NCBI RefSeq assembly: GCF_003574655.1
Contig: NZ_QNUM01000003.1
Coordinates: 496,001-560,000 of the forward strand
DNA: 64,000 bases
Origin: Cohaesibacter haloalkalitolerans
GTDB lineage: Bacteria; Pseudomonadota; Alphaproteobacteria; Rhizobiales; Cohaesibacteraceae
Reading direction: 5' to 3'
In this document: piece after piece, positions 35,642-43,577 of the stretch
Layout: every line of letters starts with the position of its first letter
Numbering within the stretch: position 1 is the stretch's first letter
Notes under the pieces: model-generated
What the model saw: only the letters and a program-made list of their open reading frames with translations
The model's database searches: none
Told to the model about the DNA's origin: nothing
Translations under genes and position numbers: made by a program

Positions 35642-37363
35642 ATGACAAACCACAGTGAGTACAAACAAGTAAACACTCCGAACTGGACCTGGAACATGTA
35701 TGGCCCTGGCCTTGATAACATCGGCAAGGATGGCCACCCGGAGTCAATCAACGTCCCCACCCCGAATGACGATCAGCTGCTGGTCCGCGTCGATGGGGTC
35801 GGCCTGTGTTTTTCGGATGTGAAACTGATCAAGCAGGGCGGCAGCCACCCCAAGCTCTATAACCGCGACCTGAAGAAGGAACCGGGCCGTCTGGGACATG
35901 AAGCCGTGCTGACCATTCTGGAAGTGGGCGACAAGCTGCAGGACCAGTTCTCAGCTGGCGAGCGCTATGCCGTGCAGCCCGACATCTATCAGAATGGCAT
36001 GAGCACCGCCTATGGCTATACCATTCCGGGCGGTCTCATCCAGTATCACCTGATCGGCAAGGAAATGATGGAAACCGACCACGGGGTCTGTCTGCTCAAG
36101 GTGCCGGAAACCATGGGCATCGCCGAAGCGGCCCTGCTGGAACCATGGGGTTGCGTCTGGGCCTCCTACACCCAGCGTCGTCGGCTCGATCCCAAGGAAG
36201 GTGGCACTCTCTGGCTTATCGGTCAGCCCTCGCTTGAAAGAACCTACCAGTTCTCCAAGGGCCTTGACGCCGCAGGCACCATCATCCTGACCGACGCCCC
36301 TGCCGAGATCAAGGCGCTGGCCGAGAAGACCGGCAAGACCGTCGTCGAGCGCAATGGTCTCACCGTGGCCGACTATGATGCGCTTGCCAAGGAGTTCACC
36401 GATGGCAAGGGCTTCGACGACATCGTATTGCTGGAGCCGAAATCGGCCGAGCAGGTCACCGAAGTGGCCCGCCTGATTGCCCGTCGCGGCACGCTCAACA
36501 TGGTCGGCACCAGCAAGCTGGACGGTCCGGTCAACACCGACGTCGGTCGCCTGCACTATGACTATATCGCCTTCATCGGCAACAACGGCACCGACATCAG
36601 CGACTCCTACGGCGAAGCCCGCAACCGCTGCGACCTGCACAAGGGTGGCACGGCCGTGTTTGTCGGCGCCGGTGGCCCGATGGGTCAGATGCATGTCCAG
36701 CGGGCCATTGAAATGGTCAACGGCCCGAAACGGGTCATCGTCACGGACATCAATGACGAGCGCCTCGAAGAAGTCACCTCTCGCCTCAAGCCCCTCACCG
36801 AGGCCAATGGTCGCGAACTGCTCTCCTTCAACCCGATGACCTCCGACATCGCCCTCACCGACTATGTCATGCAACTGACCGACGGTGCTGGCGCGGACGA
36901 CATCGTGGTCTGCGTTCCAAACGGTCAGATCATGGAGGATTCGGCCAAGATGAGCGCGCCGGACGGCATGCTGGTGTTCTTCGCCGGTGTCCCCAATGGC
37001 ACTCTGGCCAAGATCGATCTCAGTTCAGTCTATCTCAACAACATGCAGCTTACCGGTACCTCTGGCCTGACGATCCACGACCAGACCATGGTCATGGAAA
37101 ACACCCTTGCTGGCAATCTGGCTCCGGCTGTTTGCGTTGCAGCGATCGGCGGCATGAATGTTGCCCGCGACGGCATCGAGGCCATGATGGACAGCAAATA
37201 TCCGGGCAAGATCGTGATCTTCCCGCAGATCATGGATCTGCCGCTGATGGGGCTTGATGAGTTGCAGGAAAAACTGCCTGACGTCGCCAAGCATCTCGGT
37301 TCCGGCAATGTCTGGACCAAGGAAGCCGAAAAGGCGCTGCTGAAGCACTTCGAGGCTGCGTAA
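35642..37363 (+). CDS. Zinc-type medium-chain dehydrogenase with two Rossmann-like domains
   Basis: A 573-residue protein, far longer than the usual 340-350 of sorbitol or alcohol dehydrogenases. The catalytic domain (about 1-185) has the zinc ligands Cys56 (GVGLCFSD), His86 (GHEA) and Glu167 (LLEPWGC), without the structural zinc lobe. Two cofactor-type domains follow. The first (about 188-330) has LIGQPSLE where GxGxxG is expected; the second (about 336-500) has an intact GAGGPMG at 342-348. AAAGGAG precedes the ATG; upstream TTG and GTG codons are less suited. No separate mtlD is present, so it probably oxidises the imported polyol phosphate to a ketose phosphate. Confidence 0.88.
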   Translation: MTNHSEYKQVNTPNWTWNMYGPGLDNIGKDGHPESINVPTPNDDQLLVRVDGVGLCFSDVKLIKQGGSHPKLYNRDLKKEPGRLGHEAVLTILEVGDKLQDQFSAGERYAVQPDIYQNGMSTAYGYTIPGGLIQYHLIGKEMMETDHGVCLLKVPETMGIAEAALLEPWGCVWASYTQRRRLDPKEGGTLWLIGQPSLERTYQFSKGLDAAGTIILTDAPAEIKALAEKTGKTVVERNGLTVADYDALAKEFTDGKGFDDIVLLEPKSAEQVTEVARLIARRGTLNMVGTSKLDGPVNTDVGRLHYDYIAFIGNNGTDISDSYGEARNRCDLHKGGTAVFVGAGGPMGQMHVQRAIEMVNGPKRVIVTDINDERLEEVTSRLKPLTEANGRELLSFNPMTSDIALTDYVMQLTDGAGADDIVVCVPNGQIMEDSAKMSAPDGMLVFFAGVPNGTLAKIDLSSVYLNNMQLTGTSGLTIHDQTMVMENTLAGNLAPAVCVAAIGGMNVARDGIEAMMDSKYPGKIVIFPQIMDLPLMGLDELQEKLPDVAKHLGSGNVWTKEAEKALLKHFEAA

Positions 37364-38271
37364 TGATCTACACGCTCACCCTGAACCCGGCGGTCGATCT
37401 GGAATTGACCGCCAGTTCCTTGCGGTTCAACGAGGTCAACCGCGCCACCGACAGTCGCAAGGACTGTGGTGGCAAGGGCCTCAATGTGTCCCGAATGCTG
37501 AAGAATCTCGGATTCGTCAGCACTGCCATGGGCTTTACCGGCGGCAAGAGCGGGGAATGGATCAAGGCGCAGATGGATTCGCTCGGCATCGCTGTCGACT
37601 TCACGCCGATTGCCGGGGAAACCCGCACCAACGTGAGCTTCGTTGCAGCCGACGAGGGTAACCACATCAAGGTCAACGACCCCGGTCCGTCGGTGTCGCA
37701 AGGCGAGTTCGACGCCCTTCTCGATCGCGTCAGGGAAAAGGCCGCTGCCGGTGACTGGTGGGTATTGGCCGGCAGCCTGCCACAAGGTGTCAGCAAGGAT
37801 GCCTATGGCCGTCTGGTCGAAATCATCCAGAGTGCCGGGGGCCATGTTCTGCTCGATACCAGTGGCGAAGCCTTGCGCCTTGCTGCTGCGGCAGAGCCAA
37901 CGCTGGTCAAACCCAATCTGGAAGAGGCACAGGAAATCCTCGGCGATGCCACCCTGCCCGCTTCGGCCTGCATTGAACAAATCTGCAGCCTCGGCCCGAA
38001 ACAGGTGGTCATCTCGCTCGGCAAGGACGGCGTTGCCTTCTCGGCCGATGGAGGAGCCGCGACCATTTCCAGCCCGAAGATCGTCGAGAAGAACCCAACC
38101 GGCGCAGGAGATTCCCTTGTGGCCGGACTGGTCTTCAGCCTCAATCGCGGCGACAGTCTGGCGGACGCAGTCCGGTTCGGTGCAGCCTGTGGCGCCGCAA
38201 CAGCCTCCCTGCCGGGCACGGAACTGGGCAGTCTGCAACAGGTGAACGATCTGCTTGCAACAATGCAATAA
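37363..38271 (+). CDS. PfkB-family sugar-phosphate kinase (1-phosphofructokinase type)
   Basis: A 302-residue ribokinase-fold kinase. MIYTLTLNPAVDLEL and KDCGGKGLNVSRML are the typical N-terminal blocks of the FruK/PfkB/LacC group, and NPTGAGDSLVAGL carries the catalytic Asp and anion hole. The start overlaps the dehydrogenase stop (TAATG), implying coupled translation. In this operon it would phosphorylate the ketose phosphate made by the dehydrogenase, for example fructose 6-phosphate to the bisphosphate. That is useful in alphaproteobacteria, which often lack a classical PfkA. Exact specificity is uncertain. Confidence 0.9.
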   Translation: MIYTLTLNPAVDLELTASSLRFNEVNRATDSRKDCGGKGLNVSRMLKNLGFVSTAMGFTGGKSGEWIKAQMDSLGIAVDFTPIAGETRTNVSFVAADEGNHIKVNDPGPSVSQGEFDALLDRVREKAAAGDWWVLAGSLPQGVSKDAYGRLVEIIQSAGGHVLLDTSGEALRLAAAAEPTLVKPNLEEAQEILGDATLPASACIEQICSLGPKQVVISLGKDGVAFSADGGAATISSPKIVEKNPTGAGDSLVAGLVFSLNRGDSLADAVRFGAACGAATASLPGTELGSLQQVNDLLATMQ

Positions 38272-38297
38272 GTCGATTTTCGCTGGACAGCGGAGTG

Positions 38298-38345
38298 TCA
38301 GGGCTCGCGACGTGGTTTCATCCCGTTGCGAGCCCTGATTTTTTT
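38298..38345 (+). terminator. Rho-independent terminator of the PTS operon
   Basis: TCAGGGCTCGC pairs perfectly with GCGAGCCCTGA around a 19-nt loop, followed by seven T residues. Confidence 0.9.
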
Positions 38346-38413
38346 GAAAACCACAACGGGTGCCTGTCCAAAGCCAGACCTGCAGGGCTGCGGGCTTTGC
38401 TACAGACCGGGCG

Positions 38414-39763
38414 TCAGGGATCTGGGCTCAAAATGAAGGGCTCGCTGGCCGACAGTTTGAACACATGCGCCAGCCGTTCGATCTCGTGTGGTTCAAGGCG
38501 CCCCGTCCCGAGCCTGATATGCCCGGTTTCATGCATCGAGAAGCGTGACCCCGGCAGCGCCGCGATATCGTGGGCGGCCAGGGTGATCAGGGCGAAGGTT
38601 TCCGAATGCACGGGCGCCAGAAGGCACAGCCCCGCCCCGTCCGGAACATCGACCCCACGGTCCCGCAAATGCCGCGCCAGCAGATTGCGCCGGTCTCGAT
38701 AGGTCCTGGTCGCCGTTGCAACAAGCCGTTGGGTCTCATCATCCTGCAGCAGCCACGAGACGGCAGCCTGCAAGATCCGGCTGGTCCAGGCGGCGCTGAA
38801 GGCCCGATAGGACTGGATCTGTTCCACCAGATATTCCGAGCCGGACAACACGGCCATGCGCAGGTCTGGGCCATAGGCCTTGGAGAAGGACCGGATGTGA
38901 ATGGTCCGGTCCGGGAACCGGTCTCCCAGCGACTGGGGCGGTGCCAGCGAGATATCACCCAGCCCGTCATCCTCGATGATCAGCGCGTCACTCTTGGACA
39001 GGATGTCGCCCAATTCCTCCATGCGGTCGGGATGCAGAAACAGACCGGTGACAGCACTGATGCGCGGTTGCAGGATGAAGACTGAAGGGCTTTCCTTGAG
39101 TATGGCATGCAGCGACTGGGGGGTCGGCCCATGGTCGTCATTCTCGACCAGCAGGATCGAAACCCGCAAATCCTCGAGAATGTCAAGAATGCGCATCGGC
39201 ACCGGAGCCTCGACCGCAACCACGGATCCGGGCGGCACCAGCGCATGCAGAGCCGTGTAGAGCGCATTGTAGCCGCCATTGGTCGCCAGCATCGAGGCTG
39301 CATGGTTCGGCCACAGCGGGCGCAACACCCGCTCCAGCTCTGGCAAGATCCGGACGCGCACATAGCTGTTGAGCCCCTCCGCATGGGTGCCATAGTCCAG
39401 CGCCTCGCCGAGCGGCGGCAACAGCTTCATGTCAGGCACGGCAACGGAAAGGTTGAGCGCAATGCGTTCAAAATGCCCCTGCGCCGAAACGCGGGACGGC
39501 CGCGGAGCAAAGCTCGATCCGGTCACAAAGGTACCATTGCGCCCGCGCCCGGTCAGGACGCGCAACCGCCGCAATTCCTTCCATGCCTGCGACAGCGTGC
39601 TGGGACTGATCTTCAGCTCATAGGCGAGATCACGCAGCGACGGCAGCCGGGCACCGACAGGCAACACCCCGTTGCGCACCAAAGTGGCAGTATCCCGAGC
39701 TATTCCGGTTGCGCTCCGGTCCTTCAGGTGACCTGCAAGTGTGTGTGAATCGATGTTTTGCAT
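38414..39763 (-). CDS. MocR-type regulator (GntR helix-turn-helix fused to aminotransferase fold)
   Basis: A 449-residue chimera. The GntR winged helix is at about 15-75 (PVGARLPSLRDLAYELKISP, then STLSQAWKELRRL) and a fold-type I PLP domain follows (about 95-449) with the PLP lysine in RSFSKAYGPDLR. MocR proteins usually respond to PLP and an amino compound. It is divergent from the decarboxylase-like/amino-acid ABC genes, which it probably controls. Start at Met 39763 is preferred for length; an ATG ten codons earlier is possible, and neither has a strong ribosome site. Confidence 0.9.
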   Translation of the reverse strand: MQNIDSHTLAGHLKDRSATGIARDTATLVRNGVLPVGARLPSLRDLAYELKISPSTLSQAWKELRRLRVLTGRGRNGTFVTGSSFAPRPSRVSAQGHFERIALNLSVAVPDMKLLPPLGEALDYGTHAEGLNSYVRVRILPELERVLRPLWPNHAASMLATNGGYNALYTALHALVPPGSVVAVEAPVPMRILDILEDLRVSILLVENDDHGPTPQSLHAILKESPSVFILQPRISAVTGLFLHPDRMEELGDILSKSDALIIEDDGLGDISLAPPQSLGDRFPDRTIHIRSFSKAYGPDLRMAVLSGSEYLVEQIQSYRAFSAAWTSRILQAAVSWLLQDDETQRLVATATRTYRDRRNLLARHLRDRGVDVPDGAGLCLLAPVHSETFALITLAAHDIAALPGSRFSMHETGHIRLGTGRLEPHEIERLAHVFKLSASEPFILSPDP

Positions 39764-39819
39764 CAGTACATTCTTTTTAATGTTTAGGTGCATAATAACA
39801 TTTGATGGAGACCGAATGA

Positions 39820-39856
39820 AGCCCTAATCCTAATACAAAGTGCTAATATGAGGGCT
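39820..39856. promoter_or_regulatory. Candidate MocR operator in the divergent region
   Basis: Three CTAAT repeats in the same direction (39824, 39830, 39843) lie inside an inverted pair AGCCCT (39820-39825) and AGGGCT (39851-39856), directly before the start codon at 39861. MocR regulators commonly bind direct repeats. Confidence 0.45.
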
Positions 39857-39860
39857 TCCA

Positions 39861-40814
39861 ATGACACTAGAAATTCGGCTCGCCGTAAGAGACTGGGACT
39901 ATATGTCCCCGCTGGCTTTGGGAGAGGTTTCGTCTCCCCGGCTGGATCTCAAACTGTTCCGCGTGGGCACATTGCCCGACAGTCTGAGCGACGACACGCC
40001 CTATAATGCGTTCGAAACCTCCTTCAGCCGCCATCTGTCGGCGGTCGAGGCAGGCAACCACAAGAACACGGCCATCCCGAACTTCCTGATGCGCGGCTTC
40101 CGTCATCAGTGCATCCTGACCCGCAAGGACAGCCGCCTGACCAGCATCGAGGATCTGCGCGGCAAGCGGATCGGCGTAACGGGATGGCGAGACTCCGGCA
40201 ACGTCTGGACCCGCATGATCCTGCGCTCCAAGGGCATCAATACCGAGGACGCCTATTGGTACGCCGGACGCCTCACCGATGGCCACCCCATTCAGGACCG
40301 TCTCGACGGCTTCGGAATGCCCGGCCGCATCGAGGCCATGCCCGATGAAGAGCCAATGATGGACTCGCTGGCCAGAGGATGGCTGGACGTCGTCTTCACA
40401 CCATTCATGCCCAAGGGCTTCTTTGAGGCATCGTCCCAGTTCCGCCAGCTGCTGCCGAATCTTTCGGCCAGTCAGGCAGATTATTTCCAAACCGTCGGTT
40501 ATGTGCCGGGCATTCATGTCCTGACCATGAATTCGGCCCTTCTGGAAGAGCATCCATGGGCAGCTCAGGAACTGAGCGACCTGCTGGACCAATCCCGTGA
40601 TGTCTGGATGCAGAAACGCATCCGCTATGCCGACACCACACCATTCTTCATGTCCGATCTGATCGAGACTGCTTCTCTGCTGCCCTCAACCTGGGGCGAC
40701 AGCGGCATCGAGGCAAACCGGAAAATGATCAACGACTTCATTGATGAGATGCATGATCAGGCCATCCTCGGCCGTCGTCTCAACATTGATGAAGTATTCC
40801 CTGTCAAAAAATAG
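39861..40814 (+). CDS. Cytosolic periplasmic-binding-fold protein, 4,5-dihydroxyphthalate decarboxylase-like
   Basis: A 317-residue protein without a signal peptide. It opens LEIRLAVRDWDYMSPLALGE and has YNAFETSFSRHLSAVEAG, IPNFLMRGFRHQCILTRKDS and LRGKRIGVTGWRDSGNVWTR, the pattern of the 4,5-dihydroxyphthalate decarboxylase/NMT1-like group. These enzymes reuse the type II binding-protein fold in the cytosol. It lies 36 nt before an amino-acid ABC operon. It may decarboxylate or otherwise act on the imported compound. The exact reaction is unknown. Confidence 0.8.
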   Translation: MTLEIRLAVRDWDYMSPLALGEVSSPRLDLKLFRVGTLPDSLSDDTPYNAFETSFSRHLSAVEAGNHKNTAIPNFLMRGFRHQCILTRKDSRLTSIEDLRGKRIGVTGWRDSGNVWTRMILRSKGINTEDAYWYAGRLTDGHPIQDRLDGFGMPGRIEAMPDEEPMMDSLARGWLDVVFTPFMPKGFFEASSQFRQLLPNLSASQADYFQTVGYVPGIHVLTMNSALLEEHPWAAQELSDLLDQSRDVWMQKRIRYADTTPFFMSDLIETASLLPSTWGDSGIEANRKMINDFIDEMHDQAILGRRLNIDEVFPVKK

Positions 40815-40850
40815 TAAAAACAACCAATCACCCAATAGAGGAATATTCCC

Positions 40851-41717
40851 ATGAAAAAGACGTCCCTTCTTAGCGTGACCCTTCTTGCCGGCATGCTGTC
40901 TGTTTCCGCTCAGGCAGCCCAGACCATGAACAAGGACCTGCATGCAAAACTGCCAGCTTCCATTCAGGAATCCGGCAAGATGGTCGCAGTCAACAACGGC
41001 TCCTTCCCTCCGTATGAATTCGTGGAAGGCACCAAGCTGACCGGCGCCACGGCAGACCTGTCGCACGCAGTTGGTGAAATTCTTGGCGTTGAAATCACCC
41101 ATGCATCGGTTGCCGGCCTCTCCGCAGTCCTCAGCGGTATAGCAGCAGACCGTTACCAGTTCGCCATGGGCCCCATCGGTGATTTCCCTAAACGCCGCAC
41201 CTCCAACGACTTTGTCGACTGGGTGAACGAATTCGTGGTCTTCGCCGTGCAGAAAGGCAACCCGCAGAATATTGACGACCTGTCCACCGTCTGTGGCAAG
41301 CGCATTGCCGTGATGTCCGGCGGCTCCGCAGAACGCGTCATCATCGCCCAGTCCAAGAAATGCGAAGACGAAGGCAAGACCGCAATCGACATCAAGTCCT
41401 TCACCGACCAGCCTACCTCCATCATGGCCGTTCGTGCTGACCGTGCTGACGCCTTCTTCTCTTCCCAGGCTCCTCTGACCTATTTCGTGCAGACCTCCGA
41501 AGGTCAGCTCGAGCTGGCAGGCATCGGCAAGGCCAACGGCTTCCCGCGCCTGTTCCAGGGCGCTGTGGTACCAAAGGATTCCCCGCTCGGCCCGGTTCTT
41601 GAAGAAGCCCTCAAGATCCTCAAGGACAATGGCACCTATGAAGAGATCATGAAAAAATGGGGCCTCGAAAACAACATGATCGATGAAATCGGCATGAACC
41701 GCGGCGAGGCTCTGTAA
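40851..41717 (+). CDS. Amino-acid-type ABC transporter substrate-binding protein (family 3)
   Basis: A 288-residue periplasmic protein with signal peptide (MKKTSLLSVTLLAGMLSVSA, cleavage after QA/AQA near 23). The family-3 blocks are NNGSFPPYEFVEGTKLTGA, LSAVLSGIAADRYQFAMG and GKRIAVMSGGSAE. It feeds the permease and ATPase that follow. Ligand is probably a polar or modified amino acid; the neighbouring amidohydrolase suggests an N-acyl form. Confidence 0.92.
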   Translation: MKKTSLLSVTLLAGMLSVSAQAAQTMNKDLHAKLPASIQESGKMVAVNNGSFPPYEFVEGTKLTGATADLSHAVGEILGVEITHASVAGLSAVLSGIAADRYQFAMGPIGDFPKRRTSNDFVDWVNEFVVFAVQKGNPQNIDDLSTVCGKRIAVMSGGSAERVIIAQSKKCEDEGKTAIDIKSFTDQPTSIMAVRADRADAFFSSQAPLTYFVQTSEGQLELAGIGKANGFPRLFQGAVVPKDSPLGPVLEEALKILKDNGTYEEIMKKWGLENNMIDEIGMNRGEAL

Positions 41718-41719
41718 AG

Positions 41720-42652
41720 ATGAAGACTGCGCCCCTGCCTGAATTGCAAGACAGTCCGGAAGACTCCCTGCGCGATGTCGCTGGGGCGCATCTTCCTTTG
41801 CCAAAAAGCAAGATCATCCTCTGGGTGATCGTGCTGCTTTTTGGCTCCGACTTTGCATTGACCGTGGCCACGAACAAGAATTTCGGATGGCCTACGGTCG
41901 GACAGTATTTCTTCAATGAGACGGTGCTTCAGGGCCTCTGGGTCACCCTTTGGCTGGCCGTCGTCAGCATGCTGATCGGTGTGGTGCTCGGCTTGCCGAT
42001 TGCCATTGGCCGCATGTCGAAGGATCCGTTGGCCCGCGGCCTGTCCAACGCCTATGTCTGGATCTTCCGCGGCACCCCGCTGCTGGTCCAGTTGATCATC
42101 TGGTACAACCTGTCTTTCCTGTTCCCCAAGATCGCGCTCAAGATCCCGTTCGGGCCCAGTCTGGTCCAGTGGGACGCCAATGCCCTGATCACGCCGATCA
42201 CTGCCGCCATCATCGGCCTTGCCCTCAACGAGGCGGCCTACATGGCAGAGATCATTCGCGGCGGTCTGCTGTCTGTCCCGCGCGGCCAGCGGGAAACCGC
42301 CGAGGCTTTCGGCATGAAGCCGATGCGCGCCCTGTGGCGGATCATCATTCCGCAGGCCATGAAGACCATCGTGCCGCCAACCGGCAACCAGTTCATCAAC
42401 ATGATCAAGGCAACCTCTCTGGTGTCGGTGATCGCCATGGCCGATCTGCTCTATTCGGTCCAGTCGATCTACAACCGCACATTCGAGGTCATCCCCCTGC
42501 TGATGGTCGCCGTGCTCTGGTATCTGCTCATCACCTCGATCCTCAGCTACGCCCAGTCCCACATCGAGCGCTACTATTCACGCGGGGATTCGATGCATGC
42601 TGCCCGCAGCACATCGGATGACGCCAAGACAACAGAAGAGGACGCAAAATGA
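41720..42652 (+). CDS. Polar amino-acid ABC transporter permease
   Basis: A 310-residue HisMQ-family permease with an unusually long cytosolic N terminus (about 35 residues). The EAA loop that docks the ATPase is [20 protein letters not shown], and [20 protein letters not shown] is the usual preceding block. It starts 2 nt after the binding-protein stop and overlaps the ATPase gene by 4 nt. As only one permease is present, it should function as a homodimer. Confidence 0.93.
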   Translation: MKTAPLPELQDSPEDSLRDVAGAHLPLPKSKIILWVIVLLFGSDFALTVATNKNFGWPTVGQYFFNETVLQGLWVTLWLAVVSMLIGVVLGLPIAIGRMSKDPLARGLSNAYVWIFRGTPLLVQLIIWYNLSFLFPKIALKIPFGPSLVQWDANALITPITAAIIGLALNEAAYMAEIIRGGLLSVPRGQRETAEAFGMKPMRALWRIIIPQAMKTIVPPTGNQFINMIKATSLVSVIAMADLLYSVQSIYNRTFEVIPLLMVAVLWYLLITSILSYAQSHIERYYSRGDSMHAARSTSDDAKTTEEDAK

Positions 42653-43413
42653 CCAGCCCCATCTTGCGTGCACGCAACCTGCACAAGTCCTTCGGCAACA
42701 ATGAAGTGCTCAAGGGCATCGATCTCGATGTTGCCCCGTCTGAAGTGGTCGCCATCCTTGGGCCGTCCGGGTCGGGAAAATCCACCTTCCTGCGCTGCAT
42801 CAACCGGCTTGAACATATCGACAAGGGCTTCATCGAAGTCGATGGAGAACAGATCGGCTATCAGCTCAAAAACGGCAAGCTCGTCGCCCTGCCCAATGCC
42901 GCCATCGCCCGGCAACGGGGCAAGATGGGCATGGTTTTCCAGAGCTTCAACCTGTTCCCGCACATGACGGTTCTGCAGAATGTCATCGAGGCACCGGTCG
43001 GTGTGCATCGGGTCAACAAGGCCGAGGCCATCGAAACCGCTAGGGAACTGATCGCCAAGGTCGGGTTGTCGGAAAAGCTCAACGCCTATCCCGGCCAGCT
43101 CTCCGGCGGCCAGCAGCAGCGAGTGGCCATTGCGCGTGCTCTGGCCATCAAGCCGAAGATCCTGCTGTTTGATGAACCGACATCGGCGCTTGACCCGGAA
43201 CTGGTCGGCGAAGTGCTGGCCACGATGCGTGATCTGGCCTCTCAGGGCCTCACGATGATCGTGGTGACCCATGAAATCGGCTTCGCCCGTGAGGCCGCGG
43301 ATCGTGTTGTCTTCATGGATGGCGGCTATGTCATAGAACAGGGCAAGCCGGAGGATGTTCTGGTCAAGCCGCAACATGCCCGGACACAGGCATTCCTGTC
43401 ACGTTTCATCTAG
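42649..43413 (+). CDS. Polar amino-acid ABC transporter ATPase
   Basis: A 254-residue GlnQ/HisP-type ATPase. Walker [14 protein letters not shown] (about 39-51), signature [15 protein letters not shown], Walker [15 protein letters not shown] and switch His in VVTHEIGFA. The ATG overlaps the permease stop (ATGA). Its stop codon TAG at 43411-43413 is inside the first bases of repeat copy B. Confidence 0.95.
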   Translation: MTSPILRARNLHKSFGNNEVLKGIDLDVAPSEVVAILGPSGSGKSTFLRCINRLEHIDKGFIEVDGEQIGYQLKNGKLVALPNAAIARQRGKMGMVFQSFNLFPHMTVLQNVIEAPVGVHRVNKAEAIETARELIAKVGLSEKLNAYPGQLSGGQQQRVAIARALAIKPKILLFDEPTSALDPELVGEVLATMRDLASQGLTMIVVTHEIGFAREAADRVVFMDGGYVIEQGKPEDVLVKPQHARTQAFLSRFI

Positions 43414-43514
43414 CGCGCATTCCGTTAAATCGACCTCGATTTAACGAAAAGAATTCGCGCCCGAACAAATAGTTAGAGCAAGTCAAGTGAATGCAAATGA
43501 ACGCGACAAGCTCT
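43410..43514 (+). repeat. 105-bp intergenic repeat, copy B
   Basis: Matches the minus strand of 29864-29968 with 10 substitutions and no gap. This copy has the complete palindrome with arms CGTTAAATCGA and TCGATTTAACG around CC (43423-43446). It lies between the ABC ATPase and the amidohydrolase genes and overlaps the ATPase stop codon. Confidence 0.9.
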
Positions 43515-43577
43515 GGCCTTGTCACGCGGCCCCGATAGTCAGCTTTAAAAGGAAGGTGCCTCAGGCATCTCGTTCCA

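Noticed and set aside
34001-35737. A 578-codon open frame antisense to the EIIA-HPr-EI gene
   Set aside because: It mirrors a GC-rich coding sequence whose plus-strand protein has all PTS motifs; the antisense translation has no family character.
40109-40348. Alternative plus-strand frame inside the decarboxylase-like gene
   Set aside because: Frame-shifted shadow with His/Arg/Pro-rich composition.
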